A stretch of DNA of 64,000 nucleotides from positions 62,001 to 126,000 of the forward strand of contig NZ_JAIVLF010000004.1 in NCBI RefSeq assembly GCF_020524485.1, read 5' to 3'. This document shows, one piece after another, positions 26,171 through 34,731 of this stretch. Below the pieces are notes generated by a model. The model was not told where the DNA came from and searched no databases. It saw only the letters and a list, made by a program, of their open reading frames with translations. The stretch comes from Novosphingobium profundi (GTDB taxonomy: Bacteria > Pseudomonadota > Alphaproteobacteria > Sphingomonadales > Sphingomonadaceae). Numbering within the stretch: position 1 is the stretch's first letter; each line of letters begins with the position of its first letter. The position numbers and the translations under genes are program-made.

Positions 26171-27847
26171 ATGGCCACGACATACAAAGAATACGATGGC
26201 TTGCCCAAGCACCACAAGGCCACGGGCAAGGAGAAGCTGGTCATCACCGCGTCCTCGCTGGGCACGGTGTTCGAGTGGTACGATTTCTATCTCTACGGAC
26301 TTCTCGCCAGTTTCATCTCGCGCACGTTCTTTTCGGGCGTGAACGAGACCACCGGCTTCATCCTCGCGCTGGGCGCATTCGCGGCCGGTTTCGCGGTCCG
26401 CCCCTTCGGCGCGCTCGTGTTCGGGCGCGTGGGCGACCTTGTCGGGCGCAAGTACACCTTCCTTGTCACGATGGGCCTGATGGGCGTCTCGACATTCGCG
26501 GTCGGCCTCCTGCCCGGCTACGACACGCTGGGCATTGCCTCGCCGATTATCCTTGTCGCGCTGCGCGTGATCCAGGGCCTGGCGCTGGGCGGTGAATATG
26601 GCGGCGCGGCAACCTACGTGGCCGAGCACGCCCCTGCCAACAAGCGCGGCCTCTACACCAGCTTCATCCAGATCACCGCGACCTTCGGCCTGTTCGCCGC
26701 ACTTCTCATCGTGCTGGGCGTGCGCACCGGCATGGGCGAGGATACGTTCGCAGGCTGGGGCTGGCGCGTGCCGTTCCTGCTCTCGGCGATCCTGCTGGCG
26801 GTCTCCATGTGGATCCGCCTGCAGCTCAACGAGAGCCCCGTCTACCAGAAGATGAAGGAGGAAGGGACGACCTCGAAGGCCCCCATCACCGAGGCCTTCG
26901 GCCAGTGGGGCAACCTCAAGTTCGTGCTGATCGCCCTTTTCGGCGCGGTCGCGGGCCAGGCGGTCGTCTGGTACACCGGCCAGTTCTACGCGATGTTCTA
27001 CCTTGAAAAGATCCTCAAGGTGGACGGCGCGACGACCAACTACCTGATTGCCATTGCGCTGGCGCTGGGCACCCCGCTCTTCGTCTTCTTTGGCTGGCTC
27101 TCGGACCGTATCGGGCGCAAGTATATCATCCTTGGCGGCTGCCTGCTCGGCGCGGTGAGCTATTTCCCCGCGTTCCACGCGCTGTCCGAAGCGGCCAACC
27201 CGGCCCTTGCCCGCGCGACCGCCTCGGCCCCTGTCGTGGTGACCGCGCATGAAGGCGAGTGCTCGTTCCAGTTCGACCCCATCGGCAAGAACAAGTTCGA
27301 CGCCAGCAGCTGCGACATCGCCAAGGCATTCCTGGCCAAGAACGGCATCAACTACACCAATGTCGAGGCTCCCGCAGGGACCACCGCCTCGGTCTCGGTG
27401 GGAGGCACCTCACTCGTCGCACCCGATCCCGCCCGGATCCAGGGTGAGGCACGCGCGGCCGCCATCACCGCCTACCAGAGCCAGGTCGACACGGCGCTTG
27501 CCAACGCGGGCTATCCGGCCGCGGCCAATCCGGATGAGATCGACACGGTTAAGGTCGTCGCGATCCTGTTCTACCTCGTGGTGCTCGTCACCATGGTCTA
27601 CGGGCCCATCGCCGCGATGCTGGTCGAACTGTTCCCGACCAAGATCCGCTACACCTCGATGTCGCTTCCCTACCATCTGGGCAACGGCTGGTTCGGCGGC
27701 TTCCTCCCCACCACGGCCTTCGCGATGGTCGCTGCGACCGGCGATATCTACTACGGCCTGTGGTACCCTGTCGTCGTCGCGATCATGACGGTCGTCATCG
27801 GTGTCATCTTCCTGCCCGAAACGTTCCGTCGCAATATCGACGACTGA
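26171..27847 (+). CDS. MHS-family metabolite:H+ symporter with a periplasmic insert
   Basis: This 558-residue major facilitator protein belongs to the metabolite:proton symporter group: SLGTVFEWYDFYLYG in the first helix, the RPFGALVFGRVGDLVGRK loop motif, and EYGGAATYVAEHAP. Relatives carry organic acids, shikimate or proline. Between helices 9 and 10 (about residues 340-458) there is a soluble insert of roughly 115 residues, on the periplasmic side by topology, with two cysteines (GECSFQFDP and SSCDIAK). It follows the DcaP-like porin by 67 bp and precedes prpE, so acetate or propionate uptake is likely. The transporter at 42420-44045 has a comparable insert. Confidence 0.88.
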   Translation: MATTYKEYDGLPKHHKATGKEKLVITASSLGTVFEWYDFYLYGLLASFISRTFFSGVNETTGFILALGAFAAGFAVRPFGALVFGRVGDLVGRKYTFLVTMGLMGVSTFAVGLLPGYDTLGIASPIILVALRVIQGLALGGEYGGAATYVAEHAPANKRGLYTSFIQITATFGLFAALLIVLGVRTGMGEDTFAGWGWRVPFLLSAILLAVSMWIRLQLNESPVYQKMKEEGTTSKAPITEAFGQWGNLKFVLIALFGAVAGQAVVWYTGQFYAMFYLEKILKVDGATTNYLIAIALALGTPLFVFFGWLSDRIGRKYIILGGCLLGAVSYFPAFHALSEAANPALARATASAPVVVTAHEGECSFQFDPIGKNKFDASSCDIAKAFLAKNGINYTNVEAPAGTTASVSVGGTSLVAPDPARIQGEARAAAITAYQSQVDTALANAGYPAAANPDEIDTVKVVAILFYLVVLVTMVYGPIAAMLVELFPTKIRYTSMSLPYHLGNGWFGGFLPTTAFAMVAATGDIYYGLWYPVVVAIMTVVIGVIFLPETFRRNIDD

Positions 27848-27849
27848 TT

Positions 27850-27922
27850 GATCACGAAGTGAGAGCGTGATCCACTTCTCGCCGCCCCCGCAACCTGATT
27901 TCAATCAAGGTGCGGGGGCGGC
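27850..27922. repeat. Two inverted repeats, one a 42-nt long-stem hairpin
   Basis: GATCACG (27850-27856) pairs perfectly with CGTGATC (27866-27872). Next to it, 27881-27922 folds into a hairpin with 20-base arms (18 of 20 pairs, outer 11 perfect, GCCGCCCCCGC against GCGGGGGCGGC) and a two-base loop. There is no T-run after it, so it is not a textbook terminator. It lies between the transporter and the acetyltransferase gene and may stabilise the upstream mRNA or separate expression of the two. Confidence 0.6.
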
Positions 27923-27970
27923 GCCGCGCCTAAAGATATCGGTACACCCTCTCCAAACGGAGTATTCCAG

Positions 27971-28486
27971 ATGTCCACTATTACAGCCGTCACCCTCCCC
28001 ACCCGCTCAGGCCTCGATCTCGACGTACGGCCCGCAACCGAGGCCGATGCCGGGATCCTCTCGGAATTCTTCGACCGGGTGAGCGATGAAGACCGCCGCT
28101 TCCGCTTCTTTGCAGCGGCCGAACACGTCAGCGAAGCGCAGCTTGCGCCGATGGTCCACGCCGACCACTTCCGCACCGAATCCTGGCTGGGCTTCAACAC
28201 CGCAACCGGCGAACTCATCGCTTCGGGCCTCCTCGCCTGCGACGGCCCGCTCGACACCGGTGAGATCGCGATCTCGGTAGCCAATGCCTACAAGGGCCAG
28301 GGCGTGGGCTGGGCCATGCTCGATTTCCTCGCCAATCAGGCCAAGGAGCGGGGGTGCCGCCGCGCCATCGCGATCGAAAGCCGCGACAACCACGCCGCCA
28401 TCGAACTCGAACGCGAGAAGGGCTTTGTTCCCGAACCCTTCGATGGAGACCCTACCATGGTCGTACTGTCCAAGTCGTTTCGATAG
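27971..28486 (+). CDS. GNAT acetyltransferase resembling the Pat catalytic domain
   Basis: The 171-residue product is a single GNAT domain. The N-terminal strand LDVRPATEADAGILSEFFDR followed by VSDEDRRFRFF and EAQLAPMVHADHF matches the catalytic domain of Pat-type protein lysine acetyltransferases, and the acetyl-CoA loop is NAYKGQGVGWAMLD. Pat enzymes acetylate the catalytic lysine of AMP-forming acyl-CoA synthetases and switch them off. Here the NDP-forming acyl-CoA-synthetase-like domain of classic Pat is absent, so it is a stand-alone form. It sits 72 bp ahead of prpE and close to acs, whose Lys607 and PrpE Lys587 are likely clients. No CobB deacetylase is seen in the window. Confidence 0.75.
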   Translation: MSTITAVTLPTRSGLDLDVRPATEADAGILSEFFDRVSDEDRRFRFFAAAEHVSEAQLAPMVHADHFRTESWLGFNTATGELIASGLLACDGPLDTGEIAISVANAYKGQGVGWAMLDFLANQAKERGCRRAIAIESRDNHAAIELEREKGFVPEPFDGDPTMVVLSKSFR

Positions 28487-28557
28487 GGGCACAACAAGAG
28501 AGGCCGACACCCCCTAGAAGAGGAGATCGGGGTGTCGGATGAGGAGGAGAGGACAAC

Positions 28558-30441
28558 ATGAGTGATGCCTATCGGCAGACCTGGGATCTGAGCATCAAGC
28601 ATCCCGAGGCGTTCTGGAGCCAGGCCGCGCGCGCAATCGACTGGATTACGCCGCCCGACACCACCTACGATCCCGACCGGGGCTGGTTCGCCGGAGGCAC
28701 GCTCAACACCGCCTGGAACGCAGTGGATCGCCACGTCGCCAACGGGCGCGGCGAGGATTGCGCCCTCATCTACGACAGCCCCGTTACCGACACCGTCGAG
28801 CGCTGGACCTATGCCGGGCTGCAGGACGAGGTCGGCCGGGTGGCAGCCATGCTTGACGCTCGGGGCGTCGGACGGGGCGACCGCGTCGTCATCTACATGC
28901 CCATGATCCCGCAGACCGTGTTTGCCATGCTGGCCTGCGCGCGTCTGGGCGCGATCCACTCGGTTGTCTTCGGAGGCTTCGCCGCGCACGAACTGGCCAA
29001 GCGCATCGACGATGCAACGCCGCGTGCGCTCCTTACCGCCTCGTGCGGGATCGAAGGCAGTCGCACCATCGCCTACAAGCCTCTCGTCGACGAGGCTCTT
29101 TCCAGCGCACGTCACGAGGTTGAAAGCGTCGTCGTGTTTCAGCGCCCGCAGGTGGCCGCCGAACTGCGCGCCCCGCGCGACCACGATTGGGCGGCTCTGC
29201 GCGAAGAAACCGCGCATCTCCCTGTTCCGCCCTGTGCGGAAATGGCGGCGAACGATCCGCTTTACATCCTCTACACCTCCGGCACGACCGGCACCCCCAA
29301 GGGGGTCGTGCGCGAGAATGGAGGGCACGCCGTCAACCTCGCCTGGTCGATGCCCGCGATCTACGACATAGGACCGGGCGATGTGTTCTGGGCCGCCTCT
29401 GACGTGGGCTGGGTCGTGGGCCATAGCTACATCGTCTATGCGCCGCTGCTGGCAGGCGCGACGACGGTCCTGTTTGAGGGCAAGCCGGTCGGCACGCCTG
29501 ATGCAGGGACGTTCTGGCGCGTTATCCGGCGCCACAAGGTCAAGACCTTCTTCACCGCCCCCACCGCAATCCGCGCCATCCGCAAGGAAGACCCGGAGGC
29601 AAGTTTCCTCCAGGAAATCGGCACCGGCGATCTCAAGGTGATCTTCCTCGCTGGCGAACGCGCTGATCCCGAGACCATCTCCTGGGCCGAAGAGCACACC
29701 CGCCTGCCCGTGATCGACCACTGGTGGCAGACCGAACTGGGCGCGCCTGCCATCGCCACCTGCTTCGGCCTTGGCGACACGCGCCGCAAGCGCGGCAGTG
29801 CAGGCTTTCCGGTGCCGGGCAACGCCTTCGCGATCCTCGGTGAGGACGGCCAGCTCGTTCCCGATGGCCAGAGCGGCGCCGTCGTTATGCGTGAGCCCCT
29901 GGCCCCATGTGCCTTCCGCACGCTCTGGAACAACCCGGCAGGCTACGCGAAGAACTTCACGTCCTTCCCTGGCTTCTACGAGACCGGCGACGCGGGCCAT
30001 TTCGACGCGGAGGGTTTCCTCCACATCATGGGCCGCACCGACGACATCATCAATGTTGCCGGGCACCGTCTCTCGACCGGGCAGATGGAGCAGATCGTCG
30101 CCACCGTCGAGGGCGTGGCCGAATGCGCGGTGATCGGTGCGGACGATGCGCTCAAGGGTCAGATCCCGATTGCCTTCGTGATCCCACGCGCAGGGGCAAG
30201 CGATCTGGAGAGCCTGGCGCCTCGCGTGATCGCCGAGGTGCGCAGCGAACTGGGCGCCGTGGCCGCACTAAAGACCGCTTTTGTCGTGCCCCAGCTGCCC
30301 AAGACCCGCTCGGGCAAGATCCTGCGCAACGTCCTTCGCAAGATCATGAACGGCGAAGACTTCCCGCCTCCCCCGACCATCGAGGATCCGGGCGCGCTCG
30401 ACGCGATCCGTTCGGTCGTCTTCCCCAAGGCGGCGGCCTGA
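28558..30441 (+). CDS. prpE: Propionyl-CoA synthetase
   Basis: This 627-residue AMP-forming synthetase activates propionate. It differs from acs in the PrpE-like N-terminus (YRQTWDLSIKHPEAFW) and in the acyl pocket region DHWWQTELGAPA. The phosphate loop YTSGTTGTPKGV and the catalytic Lys587 in [11 protein letters not shown] are intact. The ATG has a GAGGAGAGG ribosome binding site. It follows the GNAT gene by 71 bp and ends before a clear bidirectional terminator. The methylcitrate genes prpB and prpC are not in this window, so propionyl-CoA is handled elsewhere. Confidence 0.92.
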   Translation: MSDAYRQTWDLSIKHPEAFWSQAARAIDWITPPDTTYDPDRGWFAGGTLNTAWNAVDRHVANGRGEDCALIYDSPVTDTVERWTYAGLQDEVGRVAAMLDARGVGRGDRVVIYMPMIPQTVFAMLACARLGAIHSVVFGGFAAHELAKRIDDATPRALLTASCGIEGSRTIAYKPLVDEALSSARHEVESVVVFQRPQVAAELRAPRDHDWAALREETAHLPVPPCAEMAANDPLYILYTSGTTGTPKGVVRENGGHAVNLAWSMPAIYDIGPGDVFWAASDVGWVVGHSYIVYAPLLAGATTVLFEGKPVGTPDAGTFWRVIRRHKVKTFFTAPTAIRAIRKEDPEASFLQEIGTGDLKVIFLAGERADPETISWAEEHTRLPVIDHWWQTELGAPAIATCFGLGDTRRKRGSAGFPVPGNAFAILGEDGQLVPDGQSGAVVMREPLAPCAFRTLWNNPAGYAKNFTSFPGFYETGDAGHFDAEGFLHIMGRTDDIINVAGHRLSTGQMEQIVATVEGVAECAVIGADDALKGQIPIAFVIPRAGASDLESLAPRVIAEVRSELGAVAALKTAFVVPQLPKTRSGKILRNVLRKIMNGEDFPPPPTIEDPGALDAIRSVVFPKAAA

Positions 30442-30466
30442 GACCGCAAATGAAGCCGAAATGAGA

Positions 30467-30492
30467 AAGGGCGGACCGCAAGGCCCGCCCTT
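30467..30492. terminator. Bidirectional intrinsic terminator between prpE and lpdA
   Basis: An 8-bp perfect stem (AAGGGCGG with CCGCCCTT) encloses a 10-base loop and is followed by CTTCGTTT on the plus strand. It lies between two convergent genes and can serve both. Confidence 0.75.
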
Positions 30493-30524
30493 CTTCGTTT
30501 GCCAACCCCTTGGGGACGCGGCGA

Positions 30525-31937
30525 TCAGATGTGGATCGCGCGGCCGAAGGCGGCGAGCACGGATTCGTGCATCGATTCCGAGATCGTGGGGTGCGGGAAG
30601 ACCGTCTGCATCAGTTCGGCTTCGGTCGTCTCGAGCGTCTTGCCCACGACATAGCCCTGGATCATCTCGGTGACTTCCGCACCCACCATGTGCGCGCCCA
30701 GCAGTTCGCCGGTCTTCGCGTCGAACACGGTCTTCACGAAGCCTTCCGGCTCGCCGAGCGCAATGGCCTTGCCGTTGCCGATGAAGGGGAACGTGCCCGC
30801 CTTCACGGTGTAGCCCGCTTCCTTCGCCTTGGCTTCGGTCATGCCGACCGAGGCGACCTGCGGGTGGCAGTAGGTGCAGCCCGGGATGTTGTTGCGGTCA
30901 AGACCGTGCGGGTGGACGTCCTTGTCGCCCAGCTCCTGCGCAATGGCTTCGGCGGCCGTGACACCCTCGTGGCTGGCCTTGTGGGCAAGCCAGGGGCCGG
31001 GGGTGCAGTCGCCGATAGCCCAAAGGCCCTTCACGCCGGTGCGGCCATAGTCGTCGATCTGGATGAAGCCGCGGTCGAGCTTGGCGCCGACCTTTTCCAG
31101 GCCCACGTTCTCGGTGTTGGGCACGATGCCCACGGCCGAAATCACGTGGCTGTAGGTTTCCTCGGTGACCTTGCCGTCCTTGGCCTTGATCTTGACCTTC
31201 ACGTCCTTGGCGCCCGCCTTGACGTCCTGCACGGCGGTTTCGGTGAGGATCTTCATGCCCTGCTTGGTCAGCGCATTGTGCATGAAGGCCGAGACGTCCT
31301 TGTCTTCCACCGGCATGATGCGGTCGACCATCTCCACGATGGTCACATCGACACCCATGTCGTTGTAGAAGCTTGCGAACTCGACGCCAATCGCGCCCGA
31401 GCCCATGACCAGGAGCTTGGTCGGCATCTCGGTCGGGGTCATCGCGTGGCGGTAGGTCCACACGCGCTTGCCGTCGACGGGCGCATTGGGGAGTTCGCGC
31501 GCCCGCGCGCCGGTCGCCACGATGATGTGCTTGGCCGAGATGGTTTCCTTGCCCTTCTCGCCCGCGACTTCGATCTTGCCGTCGCCCAGCAGCGTGCCGG
31601 TGCCCATGTGGACGGTGATCTTGTTCTTCTTCATCAGGTGCGTGACGCCCTGGTTCAGCTGCTTGGCCACGCCGCGCGAGCGCTTGACCACGGCCTCGAG
31701 ATCGGCGCGGATGTTGTCCGCCGCCAAGCCGTAGTTCTTGGCATGCTGCATCTGGTGGAACACCTCGGCCGAGCGCAGCAGCGCCTTGGTCGGGATGCAG
31801 CCCCAGTTGAGGCAGATGCCGCCGAGCAGTTCGCGCTCCACAATGGCGGTCTTCAGGCCAAGCTGCGCCGCGCGGATGGCCGAAACGTAGCCGCCGGGGC
31901 CGGAACCGAGGACGATGACGTCGTAGGTGTCTGCCAC
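30525..31937 (-). CDS. lpdA: Dihydrolipoyl dehydrogenase (E3)
   Basis: The 470-residue flavoenzyme reoxidises dihydrolipoamide in 2-oxoacid dehydrogenase complexes. The FAD motif IVLGSGPGGYVSA, the redox pair in GGICLNWGCIPTKA (Cys42, Cys47), the NAD motif VMGSGAIGVEFAS, and the C-terminal HPTISESMHE with its catalytic His-Glu are all present. The GTG at 31937 is chosen because AGGAG lies 10 bases upstream and the coding starts VADTYDVIVLG. It is the last gene of a leftward operon with pdhC and two thioesterase genes. The E1 genes are not adjacent. Confidence 0.96.
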   Translation of the reverse strand: MADTYDVIVLGSGPGGYVSAIRAAQLGLKTAIVERELLGGICLNWGCIPTKALLRSAEVFHQMQHAKNYGLAADNIRADLEAVVKRSRGVAKQLNQGVTHLMKKNKITVHMGTGTLLGDGKIEVAGEKGKETISAKHIIVATGARARELPNAPVDGKRVWTYRHAMTPTEMPTKLLVMGSGAIGVEFASFYNDMGVDVTIVEMVDRIMPVEDKDVSAFMHNALTKQGMKILTETAVQDVKAGAKDVKVKIKAKDGKVTEETYSHVISAVGIVPNTENVGLEKVGAKLDRGFIQIDDYGRTGVKGLWAIGDCTPGPWLAHKASHEGVTAAEAIAQELGDKDVHPHGLDRNNIPGCTYCHPQVASVGMTEAKAKEAGYTVKAGTFPFIGNGKAIALGEPEGFVKTVFDAKTGELLGAHMVGAEVTEMIQGYVVGKTLETTEAELMQTVFPHPTISESMHESVLAAFGRAIHI

Positions 31938-31941
31938 TGTC

Positions 31942-32331
31942 TTATTTCTCCTGTTCGATCTCGCGGGGCCTGCCCGCCTCGTCGATCGCGACAAAGGTGA
32001 ACACCGCCTGGGTCACCTTCACGCGCTCTTCTTCATAGCGATGGCGGCGCCAGGCCTCGATGGCGATGGTCATCGAGGTGCGGCCCACCTTCTGGATGTC
32101 GCCGTAGACGGAGACTTCGTCCCCGATGCTCACCGGCTTGTGGAACTGCATCGAATCCATGGCGATGGTGACAGCACGCCCGCGCGAGAAGCGCGCGGCG
32201 ATGAGGCCTGCGGCCATGTCCATCTGGCTCACCAGCCAGCCACCGAAGATGTCGCCATAGGCATTCGTGTCAGCGGGACGCGCGGAGACACGGATTACCG
32301 CCTCGCGCTTGTCTGCGATCATATCCTGCAT
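31942..32331 (-). CDS. Acyl-CoA thioesterase, hotdog fold (YciA-like), downstream copy
   Basis: This 129-residue protein has the acyl-CoA thioesterase core: VSARPADTNAYGDIFGGWLVSQMD, with the catalytic Asp/Asn region, and a VGRTSMTIAIEAW strand. It would hydrolyse acyl-CoA to free acid and CoA. The ATG lies one base after the stop of a related thioesterase gene, and its stop is four bases before lpdA, so it is tightly coupled in the pdhC-lpdA operon. The substrate may be a short acyl-CoA, but length preference cannot be read from sequence. Confidence 0.87.
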   Translation of the reverse strand: MQDMIADKREAVIRVSARPADTNAYGDIFGGWLVSQMDMAAGLIAARFSRGRAVTIAMDSMQFHKPVSIGDEVSVYGDIQKVGRTSMTIAIEAWRRHRYEEERVKVTQAVFTFVAIDEAGRPREIEQEK

Positions 32332-32332
32332 G

Positions 32333-32737
32333 TCATGCTTCCTTGCGCCTGTCGGCCAGGGGCTTGGGGCGGTCGTTCGTATCGAGCCCGACGAAGGTGA
32401 ACGTGCCGTTGGCCACTTCCACTTCCTCGTCACTGGCCCGGACCCGGCCGAAACCGCGCGTGCGCACCGTCATCGAGGTGCGGCCCACGCGCAGGACATC
32501 GGCGTAGACATTGAGTTCGTCGCCCACCTGCATCGCGCCCGGAAAGGCGAAATCGGTGGCGCCCACGACGACGGCCTTGAGGCCGGTGCGCCGGGTCACG
32601 AGGGAACTCGCGCCAAGGGCCAACTGGCACATCAGCCAGCCCCCGAAGACCCCGCCGTAGGGGTTGAGATCGGTGGGCATGGCGGTGACGCGGATGACCA
32701 GGTCACCCACCTCGCCATGCCCTGATCCCGTGTCCAT
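32333..32737 (-). CDS. Acyl-CoA thioesterase, hotdog fold, upstream copy
   Basis: The 134-residue product is a paralogue of the next gene, with matching MPTDLNPYGGVFGGWLMCQL and VGRTSMTVRTRGFG segments. The two probably came from a tandem duplication and may form a hetero-oligomer. The ATG at 32737 lies one base after the pdhC stop. A TTG nine bases earlier is less likely. It stands between the E2 and E3 genes of pyruvate dehydrogenase, which suggests a role in trimming the acetyl-CoA or acyl-CoA pool made by the complex. Confidence 0.85.
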   Translation of the reverse strand: MDTGSGHGEVGDLVIRVTAMPTDLNPYGGVFGGWLMCQLALGASSLVTRRTGLKAVVVGATDFAFPGAMQVGDELNVYADVLRVGRTSMTVRTRGFGRVRASDEEVEVANGTFTFVGLDTNDRPKPLADRRKEA

Positions 32738-32738
32738 C

Positions 32739-34037
32739 TCAGGCAATCATCCCGAGCGGGTTCTCGACGAAGTCCTTGAACGCGGCCATCAGGCGCGCAC
32801 CGTCGGCACCGTCGATGGCGCGGTGGTCGAAGCTGCCGGTCGCGCTCATCACGGTGGCAACACCGAGCGAACCGTCGTCCATGACCCAGGGCTGCTTCTG
32901 ACCGGCGCCAATCGCCATGATCATGCCCTGCGGCGGGTTCACCACCGCCGAGAAGGACTTGATGCCCATCATGCCCATGTTCGAGATCGAAGCCGTACCG
33001 CCCTGATATTCCTCGGGCTTGAGCTTGCCTTCCTTGGCGCGGGTGCCGAGGTCCTTGGTCATCTTCGCGATCTGCGAGAACGACTTGTTGTTGGCGTCGG
33101 GCACGATCGGAGTGATCAGGCCATTGGGGATCGAGACCGCGACCGAAATGTCGGCACGCTCGTACTTGATGAGCTCGGTCCCTGCGAAGGACACGTTGCA
33201 CTCGGGAACCTCGACCAGCGCCATGCCGAGCGCCTTGACCAGCATGTCGTTGACCGAGACCTTGAGGCCGCGGCTCGCGAGGGTCTCGTTGACCTGCGCG
33301 CGCAGCGCCATCAGCGCATCGAGCTTCACGTCCACCGACAGGTAGATGTGCGGCGCTTCCTGCTTGGACTGGGTGAGGCGCTTGGCGATCGTCTTGCGCA
33401 TGCCCGAGAGCGTCTCGATGGTGTGCGGCACGCGATCGTCCAGGATCGAGGCTGCGCTGGAGACGGCAGGTGCGGCAGCGGGCGCGGGAGCCGCGGCTGC
33501 GGCAGGCGCTTCGGCCTTGCCGGGCTCGGCGTTCTCGACGTCGGCCTTGACGATGCGACCGTTCGGGCCCGAACCCTTGATGGTGGCAAGGTCGAGGCCC
33601 TTGTCGGCCGCGATGCGGCGCGCAAGCGGTGAAGCCTTGATGCGGCTGTCGTCGGACTTGGCGGCGGCCGGAGCAGGGCTCGGCGAGGGAGCGGGCGCGC
33701 TGGCGGCAGGCGCCGGAGCGTCCTCTTCCTTGGCAGCGGGCGCCGGAGCGGGGGTTGCGGAGACGTCGGCGTCGGCCAGAGCGGAGGCATCCTCACCCTC
33801 CTCGGCCAGCAGCGCGATGACCGTGCCGACCTTCACGCCTTCGGTGCCCTCAGGCACGGCGATCTTGCCGATCACGCCTTCATCGACCGCCTCGAATTCC
33901 ATCGTGGCCTTGTCGGTTTCGATCTCGGCCATGATGTCGCCCGAGCTGACGGTGTCGCCTTCCTTGACCAGCCATTTGGCCAGCTTGCCCTCTTCCATCG
34001 TGGGGGAAAGGGCGGGCATCTTGATCTCGATGGGCAT
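32739..34037 (-). CDS. pdhC: Pyruvate dehydrogenase E2, dihydrolipoyl acetyltransferase
   Basis: The 432-residue E2 has one N-terminal lipoyl domain with lipoyl-Lys43 in [11 protein letters not shown], an Ala/Pro-rich linker, a peripheral-subunit-binding domain ([16 protein letters not shown]), a second Ala/Pro linker, and the catalytic domain ending in [16 protein letters not shown]. The Met-rich lipoyl start [13 protein letters not shown] is typical of the pyruvate rather than the 2-oxoglutarate complex. It leads the operon pdhC-thioesterase-thioesterase-lpdA. The E1 alpha and beta genes that often precede it are not here. Confidence 0.95.
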   Translation of the reverse strand: MPIEIKMPALSPTMEEGKLAKWLVKEGDTVSSGDIMAEIETDKATMEFEAVDEGVIGKIAVPEGTEGVKVGTVIALLAEEGEDASALADADVSATPAPAPAAKEEDAPAPAASAPAPSPSPAPAAAKSDDSRIKASPLARRIAADKGLDLATIKGSGPNGRIVKADVENAEPGKAEAPAAAAAPAPAAAPAVSSAASILDDRVPHTIETLSGMRKTIAKRLTQSKQEAPHIYLSVDVKLDALMALRAQVNETLASRGLKVSVNDMLVKALGMALVEVPECNVSFAGTELIKYERADISVAVSIPNGLITPIVPDANNKSFSQIAKMTKDLGTRAKEGKLKPEEYQGGTASISNMGMMGIKSFSAVVNPPQGMIMAIGAGQKQPWVMDDGSLGVATVMSATGSFDHRAIDGADGARLMAAFKDFVENPLGMIA

Positions 34038-34201
34038 GGAAGCTTTTTTGTCCCTTATTTCCGTGGGGAGGCGTTTCAGGTTGCCCCTTCATTGAACAAG
34101 TTGCAGCTTGCGCACAAGCTCCCAACAGGTGCTTTTTTCGCATATGGGATGGGTTGCGCGCAGGCTCAATACCCCTGATAAAGCGCGGTGAGAGGATGAA
34201 T

Positions 34202-34663
34202 ATGCGCGTATATCTGGTCATTGTGGACGAAAGCGACGAGGCTCTGGTGGCGCTGCATTACGCCGCGCGCAGAGCTGCAAAAACGGAAGGTGCACTTCAC
34301 CTTCTTGCAATCGTACCCCCTCAGGAGTTCAACGCCTTCGCCGGCGTGCAGGCCACGATCGAGGAGGAAGCGCGCGCGCGGGCCGAGACTCTGGTGACGG
34401 CAGCAGCGGGCAACCTGCTCTCGCAAGGTGCGAAGATGCCGCTGATTTCCGTCGAGGTCGGTGAGGACATCAAGGTCGTGCGCAAATACCTTGAAGCCCA
34501 CCCCGAAGTGTCCGCGCTGGTGCTGGGTGCTGCGCGCGAGGGAGGCCCCGGGCCCCTCGTCTCGCACTTCACCGGTTCGGGCCTTGCCCGCATGGCCTGC
34601 CCGGTTTTCGTCGTCCCGGGCAACCTGGACGACGCGGCCATCGAGCGCCTCGCCGACAACTAA
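34202..34663 (+). CDS. Universal stress protein (UspA family)
   Basis: The 153-residue product has the UspA fold: MRVYLVIVDESDEALVAL at the start, a central VSALVLGAAREGGPG, and the late GSGLARMACPVFVVPG that replaces the ATP-binding G-2x-G-9x-G(S/T) motif in part. ATG 34202 is preferred over the one six bases upstream because the AGAGG site then has proper spacing. It is divergent from pdhC. A role in stress tolerance is generic to the family. Confidence 0.85.
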   Translation: MRVYLVIVDESDEALVALHYAARRAAKTEGALHLLAIVPPQEFNAFAGVQATIEEEARARAETLVTAAAGNLLSQGAKMPLISVEVGEDIKVVRKYLEAHPEVSALVLGAAREGGPGPLVSHFTGSGLARMACPVFVVPGNLDDAAIERLADN

Positions 34664-34731
34664 GTCGCTGGCTGTCACACCCGGCATCGCGCCGACCGAT
34701 TTCGTCGGGGCGATGCCAGTTGATGCTGGGA

